From contig NZ_JAJITC010000013.1 in assembly GCF_020881035.1 (NCBI RefSeq), positions 62,001 to 126,000 on the forward strand: a stretch of 64,000 bases of DNA, in the 5' to 3' direction. The stretch comes from Paraburkholderia translucens. GTDB taxonomy: Bacteria > Pseudomonadota > Gammaproteobacteria > Burkholderiales > Burkholderiaceae. Below, in pieces: positions 13,587-23,415 of the stretch. Both the position numbers and the translations under genes were made by a program. Every line of letters starts with the position of its first letter. The first letter of the stretch is position 1. The notes beneath the pieces are model-generated. The model saw only the letters and a program-made list of their open reading frames with translations. It had not been told where the DNA came from and did no database searches.

Positions 13587-16358
13587 ATGAATGTCGACAC
13601 CCTGACGCGCGCACGCGCGACCCACGAGGGTCACGCCGCAAGAGGCAGCGCCTCCCCGGCAGCATCGCCACGCGTGATTCTCACCGCGGCGAGTCCGGCC
13701 AGCACCATCGAACGGCTGGCCGGTAACAAGGGCAGATCGCTGCATCGGCTGGCGAACCTCGGCGTAGCGGTACCGCACTGGGCGATCCTCGGTACCGATT
13801 GCTTTGCGGATTTCCGCCGCGAAGCGGGCCTCGATCGGACCATCGCCGCGCTGCTGCGCGACTTCACGCCCGCGAACGCCGCCGCGATCGCAAGCACGAT
13901 CCGCGAGGCTGTGCTGACATGCGACATGAGCGCCGCGTTGCGCGCCGACATCGCACGCGCGTACGAGAGCATCGGAGAAGGGCCGCTCGCGGTGCGCTCG
14001 TCGGGCGTCGAAGAGGACAGCGCGAGCTTCTCGTTCGCCGGCCAGTTCGACACGTTCCTCGACGTACGCGGTCTCGACTCCACGCTCGAGCACGTGCGCC
14101 GGTGCTGGGCTTCTGCCTGGTCGGAGCGCTCGCTGCGCTACCGGCATCAGCACGGACTCGATATCGCCGGCGCCGGCATGGCCGTGATCCTGCAGCGCCT
14201 CGTTCAGGCCGACACGAGCGGCGTCGTATTCACGATCAACCCGGCGAACGGCAACCGCGACGAATTCGTGCTGAGCGCCGTCTACGGGCTCGGCGAGGGA
14301 CTCGTGTCGGGCGCAGTGGACGCAGACACGATCACCGTGGACTGCCACAGCGGACAGATCAAGCAGCTAGTGATCGGCGAAAAGCGCGAACGTCATGACG
14401 GCGGCCGCATCAGCGAAGTACCGGCCGAGCAGCGCGATCAAGCGGCCCTTTCCAGCGACGATATCGAGCGCATCGTTGCGACGGCCCGCACGCTCGAAAA
14501 CACGCTCGGCGAGCCGCTCGACATCGAATGGTGTATCGCACAGAACCAGCTGTGGATCTTGCAGGCGCGCCCGGTGACTACGCCCGTCGCCGCGGTCTCG
14601 CCACGGTCGGGCGACTTCCAGCTGTGGGACAACTCCAACATCGTCGAGAACTATCCCGGCGTGACGACGCAACTGACGTTCACATTCGCGCAGCACGTCT
14701 ATGCACAGGTGTTCCGCGAGTTCTGCCGGCTGCTCGCGATTCCGCACAAGCAGCGGCGCGAGATGGATGGCTTTCTCGGCTCGACGCTCGCGTTCCTCAA
14801 CGGGCGCGTGTACTACAACCTGCTGCACTGGTACAAGCTCTCCGGGCTCGCGCCGTTTCAGAGCCTCGGGCGCAAGATGATGGAAGTCCAGATGGGTGTC
14901 GGCGAGCCGCTCGATCTTGCAAGCTGCGCCGCGCTGATCACGCCGTACAAGGCCGGCTCGCGCGCCGCACTCGCCTGCATCCGCGCATCGAGCGGCGCGA
15001 AGTTCGCATGGCACTTCGCGCGTCTGGAGCGCAACGTCGAGCACTTTCGCGCGTACTTTTATCCGGTCTACGACGAGTACAACGCGCTCGACTATCGCTC
15101 GCTTCCCGCCGACGCCGTCTATGCGCACTATCGCCGCTTCGAGCAGGCTCTGCTCGCGCGCTGGGGCATGATGATCGTGCTCGAGTCGGCGATCGGTCTG
15201 AGTTACGGCGTCGTGCGGCGCCTGATCAAACGGTGGATGCCTGATGCGCCCGACTGGCTCGAAGTGGCGGTCGTCGGGGGCATGGACGGCATCGAGTCCA
15301 TCGAGCCGGTCCGCAGGCTCGCCGCGATTGCGCAGGCCGTGCGGGCCAAACCCCAGATCGAAGCGCTGATCCGCACCACGCCGTCAGCCGTTGCGTATGC
15401 GGCGCTGCGCGAGTGCGGCGCACCTGAGATCGTCGCCGAGATCGAGCGCTACCTCGCCGACTTCGCATACCGCAGCAAGAACGAACTGAAGCTCGAAGAG
15501 CCCGACCTGCGCGAAGACCCTGGCGTGCTGTTCGATATGTTGAAGGCTTCGCTCGCGCAGGGAGCCGTATCGATCGATCGTACGGCCACGGAAGCGCGCA
15601 TCGACGCCTTGTTGCGTGAGCGGCTCGACCCGCTGCAGCGCTGGATTTTTGCGCGCGCGCGCAGCCGCGTGCGCGCCGCGATCCGGGCGCGCGAGACCGT
15701 GCGCTTTTGCCGTTCGCGCGCATTCGGCGTCGCGCGCCGCATGTTTCGCGCGATCGGCGAAGGTCTCGCCCGCGACGGCGTGCTGGCGACCGGCCGCGAC
15801 ATCTTCCATCTGCGCCTCGAAGAAATCCGGGGGTGCTTCGAAGGCACCGTCTCTCACCGCGAATTGCGCCCGCTCGTCGAGCAGCGCAAGCGCGACGATG
15901 CGGTCTGGCGCGACATGGATGACCTGCCGCCGCGCTTCGTCACACATGGCCCTGTTGCGGCATGGCTCAGCAAGCCGGCGAATCTCGCCGCGCTGCACGC
16001 GGCGCCTGACCACGCGGCCGGCGCGACGCTGCGCGGCACGCCCTGCTCGCCGGGCTTCGCCGAAGGGCCGGCGAAGGTCGTGCGCGAGGCCAACGAGTTC
16101 GACGGCGGCATCCTTGTCACCTATCGGACCGACCCCGGCTGGGTGCCGGTATTCGCGGCGGCGACCGGCCTCCTGATCGAGCGCGGCAGTCCGCTGACCC
16201 ATGCCGCGATCGTCGCCCGCGAGATCGGCATTCCGACCGTCGTCCAGATTCCCGGCCTCACCACGCGCGTGCATTCGGGAATGCAGTTGAAGGTCGATGG
16301 CCATAGCGGCGTGATCGAACTGCCCGAGCCGACCTCAGATGAACTGCCTGCCCGTTGA
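13587..16358 (+). CDS. PEP-synthase/rifampin-phosphotransferase-like dikinase
   Basis: A 923-residue ATP-dependent dikinase. The N-terminal ATP-grasp part shows LAGNKGRSLHRLANLGVAVP, AVRSSGVEEDSASFSFAGQ and VVFTINPANGNRDEFVL; the C-terminal swivelling domain has SPLTHAAIVAREIGIPTVV with the phospho-accepting His872. The middle 400 residues differ from PEP synthase and take the place of the PEP/pyruvate barrel, as in rifampin phosphotransferase, where that part binds the drug. The known chemistry is ATP plus acceptor giving phospho-acceptor, AMP and phosphate. The ATG at 13587 has GGGG upstream and starts 13 bases after the nucleotidyltransferase. A biosynthetic or self-protecting phosphorylation of the product's hydroxyl is my inference. 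Confidence 0.8.
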   Translation: MNVDTLTRARATHEGHAARGSASPAASPRVILTAASPASTIERLAGNKGRSLHRLANLGVAVPHWAILGTDCFADFRREAGLDRTIAALLRDFTPANAAAIASTIREAVLTCDMSAALRADIARAYESIGEGPLAVRSSGVEEDSASFSFAGQFDTFLDVRGLDSTLEHVRRCWASAWSERSLRYRHQHGLDIAGAGMAVILQRLVQADTSGVVFTINPANGNRDEFVLSAVYGLGEGLVSGAVDADTITVDCHSGQIKQLVIGEKRERHDGGRISEVPAEQRDQAALSSDDIERIVATARTLENTLGEPLDIEWCIAQNQLWILQARPVTTPVAAVSPRSGDFQLWDNSNIVENYPGVTTQLTFTFAQHVYAQVFREFCRLLAIPHKQRREMDGFLGSTLAFLNGRVYYNLLHWYKLSGLAPFQSLGRKMMEVQMGVGEPLDLASCAALITPYKAGSRAALACIRASSGAKFAWHFARLERNVEHFRAYFYPVYDEYNALDYRSLPADAVYAHYRRFEQALLARWGMMIVLESAIGLSYGVVRRLIKRWMPDAPDWLEVAVVGGMDGIESIEPVRRLAAIAQAVRAKPQIEALIRTTPSAVAYAALRECGAPEIVAEIERYLADFAYRSKNELKLEEPDLREDPGVLFDMLKASLAQGAVSIDRTATEARIDALLRERLDPLQRWIFARARSRVRAAIRARETVRFCRSRAFGVARRMFRAIGEGLARDGVLATGRDIFHLRLEEIRGCFEGTVSHRELRPLVEQRKRDDAVWRDMDDLPPRFVTHGPVAAWLSKPANLAALHAAPDHAAGATLRGTPCSPGFAEGPAKVVREANEFDGGILVTYRTDPGWVPVFAAATGLLIERGSPLTHAAIVAREIGIPTVVQIPGLTTRVHSGMQLKVDGHSGVIELPEPTSDELPAR

Positions 16359-16388
16359 CCTTTGAAATCGCCCCTGAAGGAAATTGCC

Positions 16389-17378
16389 ATGTACCGCCTG
16401 CTCAACGATCGTCGCGACCTGCCGCATCTGTGGCTTTACATCCAGTGCGCGTTGCTGTTCATCCCCGCCGCGGCCGTGCTGTATGGTCTCGGCCGTTTTC
16501 CGTGGTGGCTGGGCGTTGCGTATGTGCTCGTCTGGAACGCATTCGGCGATCGCTTCACGATGAGCTACCACTGCACGCTGCATCGGCGGCTCTTCAGGAA
16601 GGAATACCGGGCGTGCCAGATCCTGCTCGACTGGGTGCTGTGCCCGTTCTTCGGTCAGACGCCGGGCACTTTCTATGTCCATCACATGGGCATGCATCAC
16701 ATCGACGACAACCTGCCGCGCGATCTGAGCTCCACGATGCCGTTTCAGCGCGATAGCTTGAGCGGCTTTCTGCGCTACTACCTGCGCTTCGCCGCGCTGG
16801 TCCCGCTCGAACTCACCGTCTATCTGTGGCGCTCGCGCAATACGAAGCTGATCCGGCAACTGCTCGCGGGCGAGGTCGCGTTCTACGCGGCGATTGCCGC
16901 AGCCGCGTATTGGAACCTGCGAGCGACGCTCGTCGTGTTCGTGTTCCCGTTCGTGTTCGTGCGGCTGATGATGATGATCGGCAACTGGGTCCAGCACGCG
17001 TTCATCGATCCCGACCATCCCGACAACCCGTACACGAGCAGCACCAATACGATCGACTCGCGTTTCAATGCACGGGTCTTCAACGCCGGGTATCACATCT
17101 ACCACCACGTCCGCAAAGGGACGCACTACAGCGAACTCACCAAGGAATTCGCCGCGAACCTCGAGAAGTACGGCCGCGAGGACGCGGTCGTTTTCGATCG
17201 CATCGACATCGCGCAGATCTGGCTGCTGCTCGTCACGCGCCAGCATCGCAAGCTCGCGACGCATTTCGTGCGTCTGCCGGGCGCGCCCGTTCGCAGCGAC
17301 GACGAGGTGATCGCACTGCTGCGCCGCCGCCTGCAGCCGATCCGCGACTGGGCGCCCGTCGCGTCGCTCGATCACTGA
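16389..17378 (+). CDS. Membrane fatty acid desaturase
   Basis: A 329-residue membrane di-iron desaturase/hydroxylase. All three histidine clusters are present: H61-CTL-H65, H98H99-MGM-H103H104, and GYHIYHH with H236, H239 and H240, plus extra QH203 and DPDH210 that fit the metal site. Hydrophobic helices lie at about 14-50, 128-145, 155-175 and 178-200. I choose the ATG at 16389 (GAAGGA eight bases upstream) over an upstream one at 16362. It sits between the dikinase and the fatty acyl-AMP ligase, so the likely substrate is the acyl chain of the cluster product, either on the ACP or as a lipid. Confidence 0.85.
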   Translation: MYRLLNDRRDLPHLWLYIQCALLFIPAAAVLYGLGRFPWWLGVAYVLVWNAFGDRFTMSYHCTLHRRLFRKEYRACQILLDWVLCPFFGQTPGTFYVHHMGMHHIDDNLPRDLSSTMPFQRDSLSGFLRYYLRFAALVPLELTVYLWRSRNTKLIRQLLAGEVAFYAAIAAAAYWNLRATLVVFVFPFVFVRLMMMIGNWVQHAFIDPDHPDNPYTSSTNTIDSRFNARVFNAGYHIYHHVRKGTHYSELTKEFAANLEKYGREDAVVFDRIDIAQIWLLLVTRQHRKLATHFVRLPGAPVRSDDEVIALLRRRLQPIRDWAPVASLDH

Positions 17379-17409
17379 AGCTCGATGACATGACCGGGGA
17401 GCCGTCAAC

Positions 17410-19080
17410 ATGGACCAGACGCTAGTCGATGCCGTTTCAGCGCTGCCGCGCGGCGACGCTCGCGGTCTCCGCTTTGTCTCCACGCACGGCGACGAGCACT
17501 TCTATCCTTACGAGGCGCTCGAGCGCGAAGCGCGCAAGCGCGCGAGGAGCCTCGCCGCACTCGGTCTGAACAAAGGCGAGCGCATCGCACTCGTGATCCT
17601 CGACCCGGAAGCGTTCATCCTGAGCTTCCTCGGCGCATCGTTCGCCGGCCTCGTGCCGGTGCCGATCTTTCCTCGCGGCAGTCTCAACTTCAAGACCCGC
17701 ACGCGCTACGCCGAAACCGTGAGTCACATCGTGCGCTCGGCGGGCGCGCGGATACTGCTCACGTCGGACTCGGCCAAAGCGGCCATCGAGGATGTGCTGG
17801 CCGCCGACACCGGCCTCGAACGCATCGTGACCGTTGAAGCGCTGGTCAACGGCGAGCCGCCCGCCTGCGATCTGCCCACGGTGCATCCCGATGACCTGTG
17901 CTTCCTGCAATACACCTCTGGCAGCACTTCGCTGCCGAAAGGCGTGATGGTCACGCACCGCAATCTGGTTGCGAATGCGACAGCGTTCCTCGGCCCGCGA
18001 GGCATCGATCTGCGCAAAGACGATGTCTATGTCAGCTGGCTGCCGCTGCACCACGACATGGGGCTCATCAGCGTGCTCGGCGCGCTCATCTGCGACTTGC
18101 CTAGCGTGCTGCTGGCCACCGAAGCGTTCGTGCGCCGCCCCGGCCTGTGGATGGAGGCGATCACGAAGTACGGCGGCACGATCAGCTTCGCGCCGAACTT
18201 TGCGTACGCGCTCGCCGCGCGCCGTACCCGCGACAAGGACCTCGAAGGGCTGGACCTGCGCCCGTTGCGCGTGGCCGGCTGCGGTGCCGAGCCGATCAAC
18301 GCGCAAGCGTTGCGTGACTTCTGCGCGCGCTTCGAGCCGGCCGGTTTTCGCGCCGAAGCGCTGCTGCCGTGCTACGGCATGGCCGAGGCGACACTCGCGA
18401 TCACGTTTCACGACCACGGCCAGCCGATCGTCACCGACGTGGTCTACGCGTCGACGCTGGGGCTCGGTCGAGCCATACCGGCCACGCGCGATAGCGGATT
18501 GCGCTCGATCGAACTGGTCGGCTGCGGTCATCCGTTTCCCGGACACGAACTGCGGATCGTCGACGAGTCCGGGCGAACATTGCCCGAACGCTGCGTCGGC
18601 GAAATCGTCACGCGCGGGCCCAGCATCACCGCGGGCTATTACGGCGAGCCCAGCGCGACCGCCGCCGCGTACCGTGACGGCTGGCTCCAGACCGGCGACC
18701 TCGGCTACGTCGCGGGCGGCCAGCTCTATATCTGCGGCCGCAGCAAGGATCTGATCGTGATTCACGGCGCGAACCACTATCCGCAGGACATCGAATGGGC
18801 GGTGGCCGAGTTGCCGAGCGTGCAAAGCCGCGGGGTCATCGCGTTCAGCGTGATGCGCGACGGCGACGAGATGCTGGTTGTCTGTGCCGAGGGCAAGGCG
18901 GCCGAGGCCGCGGCGCTGCGGCGTGCGATCGCGCAGAAGGTCGCCGAATGCGCGGGCCTGCAGGTTGGTCACGTGGCGATCGTGCAGGCGGGCAGCTTGC
19001 CGCGGACATCGAGCGGCAAAGTGCAGCGCCGCCGGACCAAGGCGCAGTTCGAAGCCGGCGAACTGGAGGAACACGCGTGA
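17410..19080 (+). CDS. Fatty acyl-AMP ligase (FAAL)
   Basis: A 556-residue adenylate-forming enzyme. Motifs in order: LQYTSGSTSLPKGVMVTH (P-loop, about 170-187), SWLPLHHDMGLI, LLPCYGMAEATLAITF, GWLQTGDLGY and a C-terminal SSGKVQRRRTK containing the catalytic lysine. The length, the absence of CoA-type features and the FLGPRGIDLRKDD and FAPNFAYALAARR segments favour the FAAL class, which activates a fatty acid as acyl-AMP and passes it to a carrier protein. The obvious acceptor is the ACP at 9541. Its last codons carry GGAGGA and overlap the GTG start of the efflux adaptor, coupling biosynthesis and export. Confidence 0.88.
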   Translation: MDQTLVDAVSALPRGDARGLRFVSTHGDEHFYPYEALEREARKRARSLAALGLNKGERIALVILDPEAFILSFLGASFAGLVPVPIFPRGSLNFKTRTRYAETVSHIVRSAGARILLTSDSAKAAIEDVLAADTGLERIVTVEALVNGEPPACDLPTVHPDDLCFLQYTSGSTSLPKGVMVTHRNLVANATAFLGPRGIDLRKDDVYVSWLPLHHDMGLISVLGALICDLPSVLLATEAFVRRPGLWMEAITKYGGTISFAPNFAYALAARRTRDKDLEGLDLRPLRVAGCGAEPINAQALRDFCARFEPAGFRAEALLPCYGMAEATLAITFHDHGQPIVTDVVYASTLGLGRAIPATRDSGLRSIELVGCGHPFPGHELRIVDESGRTLPERCVGEIVTRGPSITAGYYGEPSATAAAYRDGWLQTGDLGYVAGGQLYICGRSKDLIVIHGANHYPQDIEWAVAELPSVQSRGVIAFSVMRDGDEMLVVCAEGKAAEAAALRRAIAQKVAECAGLQVGHVAIVQAGSLPRTSSGKVQRRRTKAQFEAGELEEHA

Positions 19081-20192
19081 GCCGCATGCGCTGGCACGGG
19101 ATGATGCTGACGGTGTCGGGCGCGCTCGCGCTCGCCGCCTGTCATGCGAAAGAAGCCGAGGTGACGCTGCCGCGTGCGGTCATCGCCGTGGCGGTGCATC
19201 GCGACAGCAGGCCCGTTCTCGCGACGCTGCCCGGCGAAGTCAACGCACGCTATGCAACGCCGGTGTCGTTTCGCATCGCCGGCAAACTGATCGCGCGCAA
19301 CGTGCATCTCGGCGACACGGTCACGGCCGGCCAGGTGATCGCGCGGCTCGATCCCGACGACGCGCAGCGCAGCCTCGCGAGCGCGCAGGCCCAATTGATG
19401 GCGGCGCAGCATCGGCTCACCTTCGCCGAGCAGCAACTCGATCGCGACCGGGCGCAGGCCCAGGAACAGTTGATCGCGACGGCGCAGCTCGAGCAAACGC
19501 AGGACGCGTACGTGGCAGCCGTCGCGCAGCGCGATCAGGCGGTAGATCAGTTCGCGCTGCTGAAGAGCCAGGTGCAATACACGGTCCTCACGGCAGACCA
19601 CGCAGGCGTCGTGACCAGTGAAGACGCCGATACCGGGCAGAACGTCGCGGCGGGACAAGCGGTCTACCACCTCGCCTGGTCCGGCGAGGTCGATATTCTC
19701 TGCGACGTGCCCGAGAGCCTGCTGAAGGCGCTGGCGGTCGGCAGCGCGGCCAGCATCTCGCTGCCGGCCGTCACGGGCCAGCGCTACGCGGCACATGTGC
19801 GGGAGCTGTCGCCGGCCGCGGATCCCGGCAGCCGCACCTATCGCGCGAAACTGACGCTCGATGCACCCGGTCCCGAGGTTCACCTCGGCATGACGGCCAC
19901 CGTCACCTTCGCCGAGGCGGCGGGCGAGGCGCAAGCGGACGATCCGATCACACTGCCCGCCACCGCGCTGTTTCACGAGGGCAACACGCCGGCCGTCTGG
20001 GTCGTTCGGCCGGGCGACCATGCCCTGGAACTGCGCCGGGTTCAGGTCGGCCGCTACGACGATCGCACGATCTCCATTTCGCAAGGCCTCGCCGACGGCG
20101 AACGCGTCGTGCTGCAAGGGGTGCATACGGTCAGCGCCGGCGAAACCGTGCGCGCGGTCGCACCGTTGCATCCCGAGGACTTCGCATCATGA
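19077..20192 (+). CDS. RND efflux periplasmic adaptor (membrane fusion protein)
   Basis: A 371-residue HlyD/AcrA-type adaptor that links an inner-membrane RND pump to an outer-membrane channel. It starts with a lipoprotein-like leader ending ALALAACHA, then a barrel-sandwich (VNARYATPVSFRIAGKL, GDTVTAGQVIARLDP), a coiled coil at about 100-165 rich in Ala and Gln, and the second barrel-sandwich half with beta-barrel. I choose the GTG at 19077 because GGAGGA is six bases upstream and the GTG overlaps the FAAL stop. The gene overlaps the pump gene by four bases. It probably serves export of, or protection from, the cluster product. Confidence 0.88.
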   Translation: MSRMRWHGMMLTVSGALALAACHAKEAEVTLPRAVIAVAVHRDSRPVLATLPGEVNARYATPVSFRIAGKLIARNVHLGDTVTAGQVIARLDPDDAQRSLASAQAQLMAAQHRLTFAEQQLDRDRAQAQEQLIATAQLEQTQDAYVAAVAQRDQAVDQFALLKSQVQYTVLTADHAGVVTSEDADTGQNVAAGQAVYHLAWSGEVDILCDVPESLLKALAVGSAASISLPAVTGQRYAAHVRELSPAADPGSRTYRAKLTLDAPGPEVHLGMTATVTFAEAAGEAQADDPITLPATALFHEGNTPAVWVVRPGDHALELRRVQVGRYDDRTISISQGLADGERVVLQGVHTVSAGETVRAVAPLHPEDFAS

Positions 20193-23100
20193 AAGCGCTG
20201 TTCGGCCAGGGGTCCGGCGGAGCCGGTGGAGCGCGGCGCCCGGCAGCGGACGATACGGGCCGCTTCAACCTGTCCGCGTGGGCGATCCGCAACCAGGCGC
20301 TCGTCATCTTCGCCGTCGTGCTAACGACCTTGTTCGGCGTGCTCGCCTATTCCCGGCTCGGACAATCCGAGGACCCGCCGTTCACGTTCCGCGCAATGGT
20401 GATCCGGACCTTCTGGCCCGGCGCGACCGCCCGCCAGGTCGAGGAACAGGTGACCGACCGGATCGGCCGCAAGCTCCAGGAAACGCCCCATCTCGACTAT
20501 CTGCGCAGCTACTCGCGTCCCGGCGAATCGCTGATCGTCTTCACGATGAAAGATTCCGCGCCGGTGAGCGAGGTGCGCGAGACGTGGTATCAGGTGCGCA
20601 AGAAAGTGGGCGACATCGCCGATACGCTTCCGGCAGGTGTGCGGGGGCCGTACTTCGACGACGAGTTCGGCGACGTCTACACGAACATCTATACGCTCGC
20701 GGGCGACGGGTTCTCCCCGGCCCAATTGCACGACTACGCCGACGAGCTTCGCAGCGTGCTGCTGCGCGTGCCTGGCGTCGCGAAGGTCGACTATTTCGGC
20801 GACCCCGACGAGCACATCACGATCGAGATTCCCAACGCGCAATTGACGCGGCTCAGTATCACGCCGCAACAGCTCGCGCGGGCGATCAACGCGCAAAACG
20901 CGGTCACGCCGAGCGGCACGCTGACCACCGCGTTCGACCGCGTGTATGTGCGCCCGAGCGGCCAGTTCACCGACCTGAAGGCGATGGCAGACACGCTGAT
21001 CGACATCAACCATCGCCTCGTTCGCCTCGGTGACATCGCGACGATCAAGCGCGGCTACGACGATCCGCCCGTCTCGCAGGTCCGCACCGGCGGCAGCGCC
21101 GTGCTCGCCATCGGCATCACGATGCAGGCTGGCGGCGATGTCATTCAGCTCGGCAAGCGGCTCGACGCGCAGACCGCCGAATTGCGCGCGCGTCTGCCCG
21201 CAGGACTGAAGCTCGTCGAAGTGTCGAGCATGCCGCACGCGGTCTCGCATTCGGTCAATGCTTTTTTGGAGGCCGCCGCCGAAGCCATCGCGATCGTGCT
21301 GGCCGTGAGCCTCATCTCACTGGGCTGGCGCGCCGGGGTGGTGGTGGCGGTCTCGATTCCGGTCGTGCTTGCGTTCACCGCGCTCTGCATGGATGGGTTC
21401 GACATCGGCTTGCACAAGATCTCGCTCGGCACGCTCGTCCTTGCGCTGGGCCTGCTCGTCGACGATGCGATCATCGCAGTCGAAATGATGGCCGTGAAGC
21501 TCGAACAGGGATGGTGCCGCGCAAAAGCCGCGGCGTTCGCCTACAGCAGCACCGCGTTTCCGATGCTGACGGGGACTTTGGTCACGGTGGCGGGATTCCT
21601 GCCGATTGCGCTGGCAAAATCGGCGACCGGCGAATACACGCGCTCGATCTTTCAGGTGTCGGCGATTGCGCTGATCGCATCGTGGTTCGCGGCAGTCGTG
21701 CTGATTCCGTTGCTCGGCTATCACCTGCTGCCCCATCGCAAGCACACAGCACGCGGGCCTGTGCGCCAAGCGGCTCCTGAAACCCGCGAACACGATGACA
21801 GGCAGACGGGCCCGGCCACGGTGGCGGCGCTGCCCGCCACCCGCTTTCATCGCCGCCTGCGCGACTGCATCGCCTGGTGCGTGAAGCGGCGTCTCGCCGT
21901 GCTCGGTATCACGGCTGCATTGTTCGTTGCCGCGCTGGCCGGCTTTGCGTTCGTGCCGCAACAGTTCTTTCCAAGCTCCGAGCGGCCCGAACTGCTCATC
22001 GACGTGCGGCTGCCCGAAGGCGCGTCGTTCGAAGCGACGCTGCGCGAAGCCGCGCGGCTCGAAAGGACGCTGGCTGGCCGGCCCGAGATCGATCATCTGG
22101 TCGACTTCGTCGGCGCGGGCGCACCCCGGTTCTATCTGCCGCTCGACGTCCAGCTGACGCAGCCCAACTTCGCTCAGTTCGTGGTTACCGCAAAGTCCGT
22201 CGACGACCGCGCGAAGCTCGAACGCTGGCTTGCGGGCACTCTGCAAAAGGGGTTTCCCGCCGTGCGCACGCGCGTTTCGCCGCTCGAGACCGGCCCCTCG
22301 GTCGGCTATCCGGTGCAGTTTCGCGTCAGCGGGAGCGATCTCGGCATCGTGCGCGAGATCGCGGAAAAAGTCGCGGCGATCATGAAAGACGACGACCGCA
22401 CGACGGGCGTCCATTTCGACTGGGACGAACCCGGCGAACGCTCGGTGCGCTTCGAGATCGACCAGCAGAAGGCGCGCGAGCGGGGCGTCTCATCGGAAGA
22501 CGTGGGGAGCTTCCTCGCGATGACGCTGTCGGGCTATACGTTCACGCAGTTCCGGGTTCGCGACAGATTGATCAGCGTCGACCTGCGCGCGCCGCAGCGA
22601 GAGCGGATCGATCCCGCCGGGATCGTGAACCTCGCGATGCCGACGCCGAACGGCCCCGTTCCGCTCGGCGCGATCGGACATCTGAACAACGAGCTCGAAT
22701 ACGCGGTGATCTGGGACCGCGACCGTCAACCGACGATCACGGTCCAGGCCGACGTGCGCGGCCACGCGTTGGACCTCGACGTGATCCAGGCGATCGACCG
22801 GACGCTCGCGCCGCTGCGCGCGTCGCTGCCGATCGGCTACCGGATCGAGACCGGCGGTGCGGGCGAGATCAGCGGCAACGCGCAGGCGTCGGTGATCGCG
22901 CAGCTTCCGCTGATGCTCGTCGTGGTGCTCACGCTGCTGATGATTCAACTGCGCAGCTTCGTGCGCGTGCTGATGGTCGTGCTCACCGCGCCGCTCGGGC
23001 TGATCGGCGTGGTCGCGGCGCTGCTGCTGTTCGGCAAGCCGTTCGGCTTCGTGGCAATGCTCGGCGTGATTGCGATGTCCGGCATCATCATGCGCAACTC

Positions 23101-23413
23101 GGTCATTCTCGTCGATCAGATCGAACGCGATATCGCCACGGGCCACGCGCGCTTCGACGCGATCATTGGCGCAACGCTCAGGCGATTCCGCCCGATCATG
23201 CTGACCGCCGCGGCCGCCGTGCTCGCCCTGATCCCGCTGCTGCGTTCGGCTTTCTTCGGACCGATGGCGACCGCCCTGATGGGCGGCATTGCGGGCGCCA
23301 CCGTGTTGACGCTGTTCTTTTTGCCCGCGCTATACGCGACCGCGTTCAAGGTGCGGCACGGCGAGCGCGGCGCGCGAACCGCTCCCGCGACAGTCAAATA
23401 TACGTGGAGTTGA
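20189..23413 (+). CDS. RND efflux transporter (inner-membrane pump)
   Basis: A 1074-residue resistance-nodulation-division permease. It shows the usual duplicated layout: TM1 near 35-55, a first periplasmic loop, TM2-6 (about 350-500) with the LGLLVDDAIIAVEMM segment holding the paired proton-relay aspartates of TM4, then TM7 and a second loop and TM8-12 (about 895-1055). A charged cytoplasmic insertion (about 520-550) joins the halves. It has the FTFRAMVIRTFWPGATARQVEEQVTD start typical of the AcrB-like proteins that associate with short adaptors. Start overlaps the adaptor stop (ATGA). It belongs to the biosynthetic operon by position. Confidence 0.92.
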   Translation: MKALFGQGSGGAGGARRPAADDTGRFNLSAWAIRNQALVIFAVVLTTLFGVLAYSRLGQSEDPPFTFRAMVIRTFWPGATARQVEEQVTDRIGRKLQETPHLDYLRSYSRPGESLIVFTMKDSAPVSEVRETWYQVRKKVGDIADTLPAGVRGPYFDDEFGDVYTNIYTLAGDGFSPAQLHDYADELRSVLLRVPGVAKVDYFGDPDEHITIEIPNAQLTRLSITPQQLARAINAQNAVTPSGTLTTAFDRVYVRPSGQFTDLKAMADTLIDINHRLVRLGDIATIKRGYDDPPVSQVRTGGSAVLAIGITMQAGGDVIQLGKRLDAQTAELRARLPAGLKLVEVSSMPHAVSHSVNAFLEAAAEAIAIVLAVSLISLGWRAGVVVAVSIPVVLAFTALCMDGFDIGLHKISLGTLVLALGLLVDDAIIAVEMMAVKLEQGWCRAKAAAFAYSSTAFPMLTGTLVTVAGFLPIALAKSATGEYTRSIFQVSAIALIASWFAAVVLIPLLGYHLLPHRKHTARGPVRQAAPETREHDDRQTGPATVAALPATRFHRRLRDCIAWCVKRRLAVLGITAALFVAALAGFAFVPQQFFPSSERPELLIDVRLPEGASFEATLREAARLERTLAGRPEIDHLVDFVGAGAPRFYLPLDVQLTQPNFAQFVVTAKSVDDRAKLERWLAGTLQKGFPAVRTRVSPLETGPSVGYPVQFRVSGSDLGIVREIAEKVAAIMKDDDRTTGVHFDWDEPGERSVRFEIDQQKARERGVSSEDVGSFLAMTLSGYTFTQFRVRDRLISVDLRAPQRERIDPAGIVNLAMPTPNGPVPLGAIGHLNNELEYAVIWDRDRQPTITVQADVRGHALDLDVIQAIDRTLAPLRASLPIGYRIETGGAGEISGNAQASVIAQLPLMLVVVLTLLMIQLRSFVRVLMVVLTAPLGLIGVVAALLLFGKPFGFVAMLGVIAMSGIIMRNSVILVDQIERDIATGHARFDAIIGATLRRFRPIMLTAAAAVLALIPLLRSAFFGPMATALMGGIAGATVLTLFFLPALYATAFKVRHGERGARTAPATVKYTWS

Positions 23414-23415
23414 TC

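Noticed and set aside
11966-13600. A 544-codon minus-strand open frame
   Set aside because: It mirrors the nucleotidyltransferase gene, which has a motif, a start signal and operon context. The antisense translation is low-complexity Arg/Ala/Gln.
17437-19074. A 545-codon minus-strand open frame
   Set aside because: Complement of the fatty acyl-AMP ligase, which shows all adenylation motifs; the antisense frame shows none.
21877-23415. A long N-terminal extension of the outer-membrane channel gene
   Set aside because: This frame overlaps the RND pump gene and is Arg-rich shadow sequence. The lipoprotein leader and a GGAG-preceded GTG place the real start at 23416.
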